From an uncultured Clostridiaceae bacterium (GTDB lineage: Bacteria; Bacillota; Clostridia; Clostridiales; Oxobacteraceae), in the NCBI GenBank assembly GCA_937900065.1, contig CALCDS010000224.1, positions 1 through 9,294 on the forward strand: 9,294 bases of DNA. Reading direction: 5' to 3'. The position numbers were made by a program, and so were the translations under genes. Below the pieces are notes generated by a model. That model did not search any database and was not told the DNA's origin. It saw only the letters and a program-made list of their open reading frames with translations. Each line of letters opens with the position of its first letter. Position 1 is the first letter of the stretch. Positions 5,775 to 9,294 of this stretch are shown here, one piece after another.

Positions 5775-7610
5775 ATGCAGCCGATTAAAAAAAATTTGTT
5801 TTATTATTTGGGCATAGCATTGAGTTTAACAATAATCATAAATATGTTTTTGACTCAGGTTTCAAAGTCGACAATGGAAGAGATCGATTACAGCCGTTTC
5901 CTTAATATGCTCGATAACAATCAGATAGAAAGCGTTGAAATAGAGAGTGACAAGATTTCAATCGTGCCTAAGGCCAATAAAAATGATCCTGCTGAAAATA
6001 AGAAGATATATTATACAGGATACTTATATGATTCCCAACTCATAAGCAAGATGCACAGTTTAGGGATAAAAATCTCCATACCTATTAAAGATAAGCAGTC
6101 CCCCATAATCAGCTTCCTTATTTCGTGGATTCTTCCTATAGGGATAATTTATCTGCTTAGTCCGAGGCTTATGGGATCCATCAACAAAAAGATGGGGGGA
6201 GGAGTAATGTCATTCGGCAAAAACACGGCCAAGGTATATATGGAAAAAGAGACCGGCGTTACTTTTAATGATGTTGCAGGAGAAGATGAGGCAAAGGAAT
6301 CATTGAATGAGCTTGTTGATTTTCTCCATAATCCATCAAAGTATACGGAAATAGGGGCCAAGCTGCCTAAGGGCGCACTCTTGGTAGGTCCACCGGGCAC
6401 AGGCAAAACGCTCCTTGCAAAAGCTGTAGCCGGAGAAGCCAATGTACCCTTCTTCTCACTATCCGGATCCGACTTTGTGGAGATGTTTGTAGGGGTAGGA
6501 GCTTCAAGGGTTAGAGACTTGTTCAAGCAAGCCGAGCAAAAAGCTCCATGCATTGTATTCATAGATGAAATTGATGCCATAGGAAAAAGCAGGGAAGGAA
6601 CCATTGGCGGAAACGATGAAAGAGAACAAACTTTAAACCAGCTTCTTTCTGAGATGGATGGGTTCGATTCCTCAAAAGGTGTCATCATACTTGCAGCTAC
6701 CAATAGGCCTGAGGTGCTTGACAAAGCGCTTTTAAGACCGGGAAGGTTTGACCGGAGGGTTATTGTGGACAAACCTGATCTTAAAGGAAGAATAGCCATA
6801 CTGCAAGTTCATACCAAAAATATAAAGCTCGGAGACGATATAAACCTCGAGGCAATAGCCATGGCTACGGCAGGCGCAGTGGGAGCCGACCTTGCAAATA
6901 TCGTAAATGAAGCCGCACTAAGGGCTGTCAGGATGGGCAGAAATAAAGTGATCCAGGAAGATTTGTTTGAAGCGGTTGAGGTTATAATTGCAGGGAAAGA
7001 GAAAAAAGATAGGATCCTAACACCTAAAGAAAAAAGGATAGTCGCTTTCCATGAGGTAGGACATGCTTTGGCTGCTGCAATCCAAAAACACACCCAACCT
7101 GTCCATAAGATTACAATCGTTCCTAGGACAATGGGCGCATTGGGTTACACAATGCAAATGCCTGAAGAAGAAAAATACCTGATGTCCAAGGATGAAATAA
7201 TCGAACAGATAACCGTACTCCTTGCAGGCAGGGCAGCTGAAGAAGTTGAATTCAACATCCAAACAACTGGAGCTTCAAACGATATTGAAAGCGCAACCGA
7301 ACTTGCAAGGCATATGGTCTCGATGTACGGCATGTCCGATAAATTCGGCATGGTAGGCCTTGAATCCCTTCAAAACAGGTATATAGATGGAAGGCCTGTA
7401 CAAAACTGTGCAAGCGAAACAGCTTCTGAAATCGACAGTGAGGTTTCACGTATCATAAACTCATGTCATGAAAAAGCAGTAAAGCTCCTTAAGGATAATA
7501 CGGAAGCGCTTCAAAAAATAGCTGAATTCCTTATAGAAAAAGAAACTGTGACAGGCAAAGAGTTTATGGACATACTCAACTCCGTACAGCAAAAAAATGA
7601 TGAGCAATAA
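5775..7610 (+). CDS. ftsH: ATP-dependent membrane zinc protease FtsH
   Basis: This 611-residue AAA+ protease extracts and degrades membrane and some soluble proteins. A first membrane helix (about 5-27) is followed by a small extracytoplasmic domain, a second helix (about 110-130) and the AAA+ module. That module holds Walker A GPPGTGKT (205-212), the pore loop MFVGVG (237-242), Walker B IVFIDEIDAIG (260-270) and the second region of homology with NRPEVLDKALLRPGRFDRR ending near 328. The peptidase domain carries HEVGH (426-430), two zinc-ligand histidines and the catalytic glutamate. Asp503 in TGASNDIE is the expected third ligand. All catalytic elements are present, so it should be active. 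GAVGADL replaces the commoner GFTGADL, and the C-terminal tail is short. Together with KITIVPRTMGALGYTMQ these features recall the second, divergent FtsH of Clostridia, so a canonical copy probably exists elsewhere. It sits downstream of marR behind its own promoter. Confidence 0.96.
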   Translation: MQPIKKNLFYYLGIALSLTIIINMFLTQVSKSTMEEIDYSRFLNMLDNNQIESVEIESDKISIVPKANKNDPAENKKIYYTGYLYDSQLISKMHSLGIKISIPIKDKQSPIISFLISWILPIGIIYLLSPRLMGSINKKMGGGVMSFGKNTAKVYMEKETGVTFNDVAGEDEAKESLNELVDFLHNPSKYTEIGAKLPKGALLVGPPGTGKTLLAKAVAGEANVPFFSLSGSDFVEMFVGVGASRVRDLFKQAEQKAPCIVFIDEIDAIGKSREGTIGGNDEREQTLNQLLSEMDGFDSSKGVIILAATNRPEVLDKALLRPGRFDRRVIVDKPDLKGRIAILQVHTKNIKLGDDINLEAIAMATAGAVGADLANIVNEAALRAVRMGRNKVIQEDLFEAVEVIIAGKEKKDRILTPKEKRIVAFHEVGHALAAAIQKHTQPVHKITIVPRTMGALGYTMQMPEEEKYLMSKDEIIEQITVLLAGRAAEEVEFNIQTTGASNDIESATELARHMVSMYGMSDKFGMVGLESLQNRYIDGRPVQNCASETASEIDSEVSRIINSCHEKAVKLLKDNTEALQKIAEFLIEKETVTGKEFMDILNSVQQKNDEQ

Positions 7611-7633
7611 AAAAACGGCTCTGTTAAACACGG

Positions 7634-7678
7634 AATAGCTGGTATCCGGCTTTTACACCGGATGCCCGCTATTTTTTT
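7634..7678 (+). terminator. Strong intrinsic terminator of ftsH
   Basis: The hairpin has an outer stem aatagc/gctatt and an inner stem atccgg/ccggat, joined through G-C pairs with one mismatch and one wobble. The loop is 8 nt (7650-7657). It is followed directly by seven Ts (7672-7678). It starts 23 nt after the ftsH stop codon and insulates ftsH from the padR unit. Confidence 0.93.
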
Positions 7679-7691
7679 GTATGGATGCCCA

Positions 7692-7720
7692 TTGACATTC
7701 TCGATATTCGAGAATATAAT
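7692..7720 (+). promoter_or_regulatory. Perfect consensus promoter of padR
   Basis: TTGACA (7692-7697) and TATAAT (7715-7720) are both exact, with the optimal 17-bp spacer. Such a promoter should be very strong unless repressed. The spacer is itself an operator-like palindrome. The expected start is near 7727, giving a leader of about 37 nt. Confidence 0.92.
7698..7714. promoter_or_regulatory. Operator copy 1, filling the -35/-10 spacer
   Basis: The sequence ttctcgatattcgagaa is a perfect 7+3+7 palindrome that occupies exactly the 17 bp between the -35 and -10 boxes of padR. Bases 7700-7715 recur identically at 7734-7749. Its placement excludes RNA polymerase if a regulator binds, and PadR encoded just downstream is the obvious candidate. 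Confidence 0.85.
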
Positions 7721-7731
7721 GAGAACACGAA

Positions 7732-7748
7732 TGCTCGATATTCGAGAA
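7732..7748. promoter_or_regulatory. Operator copy 2, between start point and ribosome binding site
   Basis: The sequence tgctcgatattcgagaa differs from copy 1 at one base, leaving 6-bp arms around the tat centre plus one unpaired outer pair. It ends 2 nt before the GGAGGT of padR. The centres of the two copies are 34 bp apart, slightly over three helical turns, so two bound dimers would lie on roughly similar faces. Confidence 0.85.
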
Positions 7749-7750
7749 TT

Positions 7751-7756
7751 GGAGGT
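7751..7756 (+). promoter_or_regulatory. Ribosome binding site deciding the padR start
   Basis: GGAGGT lies 7 nt before ATG 7764. The frame is open further upstream to an ATG at 7662, but that would place the terminator, promoter and operators inside the coding region, so 7764 is the true start. Confidence 0.9.
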
Positions 7757-7763
7757 GTATTTC

Positions 7764-8087
7764 ATGCCAAGAGCAAAGTTTCAAACCTTGACTGAGCAAA
7801 TGTTTTACATCCTTCTTTGTCTGAAAGATGAATGTTATGGCATGGACATTCTTGATAAAGTTCCCGTTATGACCGATAATCGCGTCAACGTCGGGTCAGG
7901 CACGCTTTACAATCTGCTGGAACAGTTTTCTGACGCCGGGTTCATTCATGAAACAAAGGTTGATGGGCGACGCAGGAGCTACATTCTGACAGATAAGGGG
8001 AAAGAAATGTTGGATAAGGAATATCATCGTGTTTGCGCTCAAGCAATGGATTATCGCCGCGCTTTCGGAGAGGAGGAGCACAAATGA
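7764..8087 (+). CDS. PadR-family transcriptional regulator
   Basis: The protein has 107 residues, typical of the short PadR subfamily, and should be a dimeric winged-helix repressor. The sequence shows the PadR pattern: LTEQMFYILLCLKDECYGMD for the first helices, then VNVGSGTLYNLLEQFSDAGF for the recognition helix. A basic wing follows (VDGRRRSYILTDKGKEML). The C-terminal helix is short, as expected for the small subfamily. It is expressed from a perfect promoter overlaid by two palindromes, which fits autorepression. Its TGA overlaps the ATG of the next gene (ATGA). PadR regulators paired with a downstream DUF2812 membrane protein recur in Firmicutes, which supports a shared function. Six of its eight arginine codons are CGN, unlike ftsH. 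The inducing signal is unknown. Confidence 0.93.
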   Translation: MPRAKFQTLTEQMFYILLCLKDECYGMDILDKVPVMTDNRVNVGSGTLYNLLEQFSDAGFIHETKVDGRRRSYILTDKGKEMLDKEYHRVCAQAMDYRRAFGEEEHK

Positions 8088-9294
8088 AAAACACGAAACG
8101 CAGATTTGAGACATATTCCTTTTATGACCATACAGGAATTGCGCTGCATTTAGAAAAGATGGCTGAAAAGGGATGGCTCATCGAACAAATAACAAATACA
8201 GGCTGGGTGTATCGCCGAATTGAACCGAAGAAACTGCACTTTTCTGTTTCCTACTATCCCAAAGCATCTGAATTTGACCCTGAACCCTCGGAAGATCAGA
8301 AAACATTTCATGATTTTTGCGAGCATACCGGCTGGAGCCTTGCGGCAGCCTCTGCGCAGATGCAGATATTTTACAATGAACAAGAAGACCCTATGCCGAT
8401 TGAAACTGATCCGGCACTTGAGGTAGATACGATCCATCGTGCTGCACGAAAAGGCTTTCTGCCTTCCTATTTTGCTTTGCTTGTTGTAGCTCTCTTGGAC
8501 TGTGTATTTTTCATTTCACGATTGCTGGGCGACCCCATCGGTCTGCTTGCCAGCGCGCAAAATCTGTTCACAGGCTTCGCGTGGACAATGCTTCTACTGC
8601 TGTGTGTTGCAGAACTTGGCGGATACTATTCATGGCGGCACAGGGCGCAAAAAGCTGCGATGCATGGAGAATTCCTTGAGACTTCCGGACACGCCAAACT
8701 ACAGAAGTTTATTCTCTGGGCAGTCCTTATCGGATTTGCCTATTGGCTCATTACCTTGCTTACTACCGCTTCTACATTGATGCGGGTAATCGGTTTGCTG
8801 ATGGTCTTGTATATGGCGGCACTGTTTCTTCTTGTCAATGCCATCAAGCAGTTTCTTAAACGCAAAAAAGCTCCTGCCAGCGTCAACAGAAGAGTGACAA
8901 TGGTGTCATGCGTTGTGTTGTCGTTTGCCATGATGGGTGTTATCACATTTGGAACGCTGCGAGCTATCCAAAGCGGAGCGTTTGAACCTGACAGGGAAAC
9001 CTATGAGCATAACGGACATAATTTCACGATCTATCTTGATGAACTGCCGCTGACCATAGAAGATTTATTGAATGTTAATCTTGACGGATATATCCGAGAA
9101 CGCAGAAGCAGCGAATCGTTGATACTGGGGCAGTTTGTAATGCGGCAGCACCCGCGTTTTGATGCGGAGCGTTATGCTGAAATGCCAAGTCTGGAATACA
9201 CCATTACAGTTGTAAAAGTGCCTTTCCTCTACGATATATGCAAAAATCGGCTCATTCGAGATTATGATGTAACCCATAACATCGGCGTTCCGGA
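8084..9294 (+). CDS. DUF2812 multi-pass membrane protein (3' end outside window)
   Basis: The frame is open from ATG 8084 to the window end, giving 403 visible residues. AGGAGGAG (8071-8078) precedes the ATG, which overlaps the padR stop as ATGA, so translation is coupled. Residues about 1-120 match the DUF2812 pattern: a start FETYSFYDHTGIALHLEKMA, then EKGWLIEQITNTGWVYRRIE and a FHDFCEHTGW segment. Five hydrophobic stretches follow, near 126-147, 160-180, 206-228, 232-256 and 271-293. After them comes a soluble region of at least 110 residues, probably exposed on one side of the membrane. The role of DUF2812 proteins is not established; their steady pairing with PadR suggests a membrane response or sensing partner. 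Arginine codons are 17 CGN to 6 AGR, which contrasts with ftsH and hints at a different origin. Confidence 0.88.
   Translation, partial: MKNTKRRFETYSFYDHTGIALHLEKMAEKGWLIEQITNTGWVYRRIEPKKLHFSVSYYPKASEFDPEPSEDQKTFHDFCEHTGWSLAAASAQMQIFYNEQEDPMPIETDPALEVDTIHRAARKGFLPSYFALLVVALLDCVFFISRLLGDPIGLLASAQNLFTGFAWTMLLLLCVAELGGYYSWRHRAQKAAMHGEFLETSGHAKLQKFILWAVLIGFAYWLITLLTTASTLMRVIGLLMVLYMAALFLLVNAIKQFLKRKKAPASVNRRVTMVSCVVLSFAMMGVITFGTLRAIQSGAFEPDRETYEHNGHNFTIYLDELPLTIEDLLNVNLDGYIRERRSSESLILGQFVMRQHPRFDAERYAEMPSLEYTITVVKVPFLYDICKNRLIRDYDVTHNIGVP

Noticed and set aside
6149..6799. Open frame of 216 codons on the minus strand, opposite ftsH
   Set aside because: It is antisense to the AAA+ module of ftsH, shows shadow-like composition and has no family signature.
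7662..7763. Extended N-terminus for PadR from ATG 7662
   Set aside because: The extension would run through the ftsH terminator tail, a perfect promoter and both operators, whereas ATG 7764 has GGAGGT at ideal spacing.
1..9294. CRISPR array, tRNA or rRNA genes, insertion sequences
   Set aside because: I saw no regularly spaced repeats, cloverleaf-like sequences, rRNA motifs, transposase motifs or terminal inverted repeats with target duplications.

Overview
This is a low-GC window that looks like a chromosome fragment from an anaerobic Firmicute of the class Clostridia. The reasons are AT-rich spacers, AGGAGG-type ribosome binding sites, heavy use of AGA/AGG and ATA codons in most genes, a clostridial-type methyl-accepting chemotaxis protein and an FtsH of the second, divergent type that I associate with Clostridia. 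I see no rRNA, tRNA, CRISPR array, transposase or integrase.

Layout. (1) Bases 1-330 hold the 3' end of a plus-strand gene whose C-terminus resembles DUF4179-type membrane proteins. (2) A perfect 14-bp hairpin at 414-448 separates it from a convergent minus-strand gene, hppA (471-2510), a membrane-bound ion-pumping pyrophosphatase. (3) A gene-free AT-rich spacer of about 700 bp (2525-3239) separates hppA from a divergent plus-strand chemoreceptor gene (3240-5024) and carries a probable promoter for the latter. (4) After a terminator-like hairpin come a MarR-family regulator (5265-5699) and ftsH (5775-7610). They are separated by 75 bp that hold a consensus promoter overlapped by a perfect 32-bp palindrome. 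(5) A strong terminator closes ftsH. (6) The last unit is a PadR-family regulator (7764-8087) translationally coupled by an ATGA overlap to a DUF2812 multi-pass membrane protein that runs off the window (8084 to the end).

How the genes may work together. The window is a string of small independent units, not one pathway. The two most informative units are regulatory. PadR has a perfect TTGACA-17-TATAAT promoter with a 17-bp palindrome filling the spacer and a second near-identical palindrome just ahead of the ribosome binding site, which fits tight autoregulation of padR and the DUF2812 gene. The marR-ftsH pair suggests a MarR-controlled membrane protease. The pyrophosphatase keeps the catalytic residues I checked and the lysine that marks K+-independent enzymes. 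It has lost the glutamate and lysine of the canonical ion gate, which points to a divergent branch of the family. The padR-DUF2812 unit uses CGN arginine codons where ftsH uses AGR, a visible sign that it may have been acquired.
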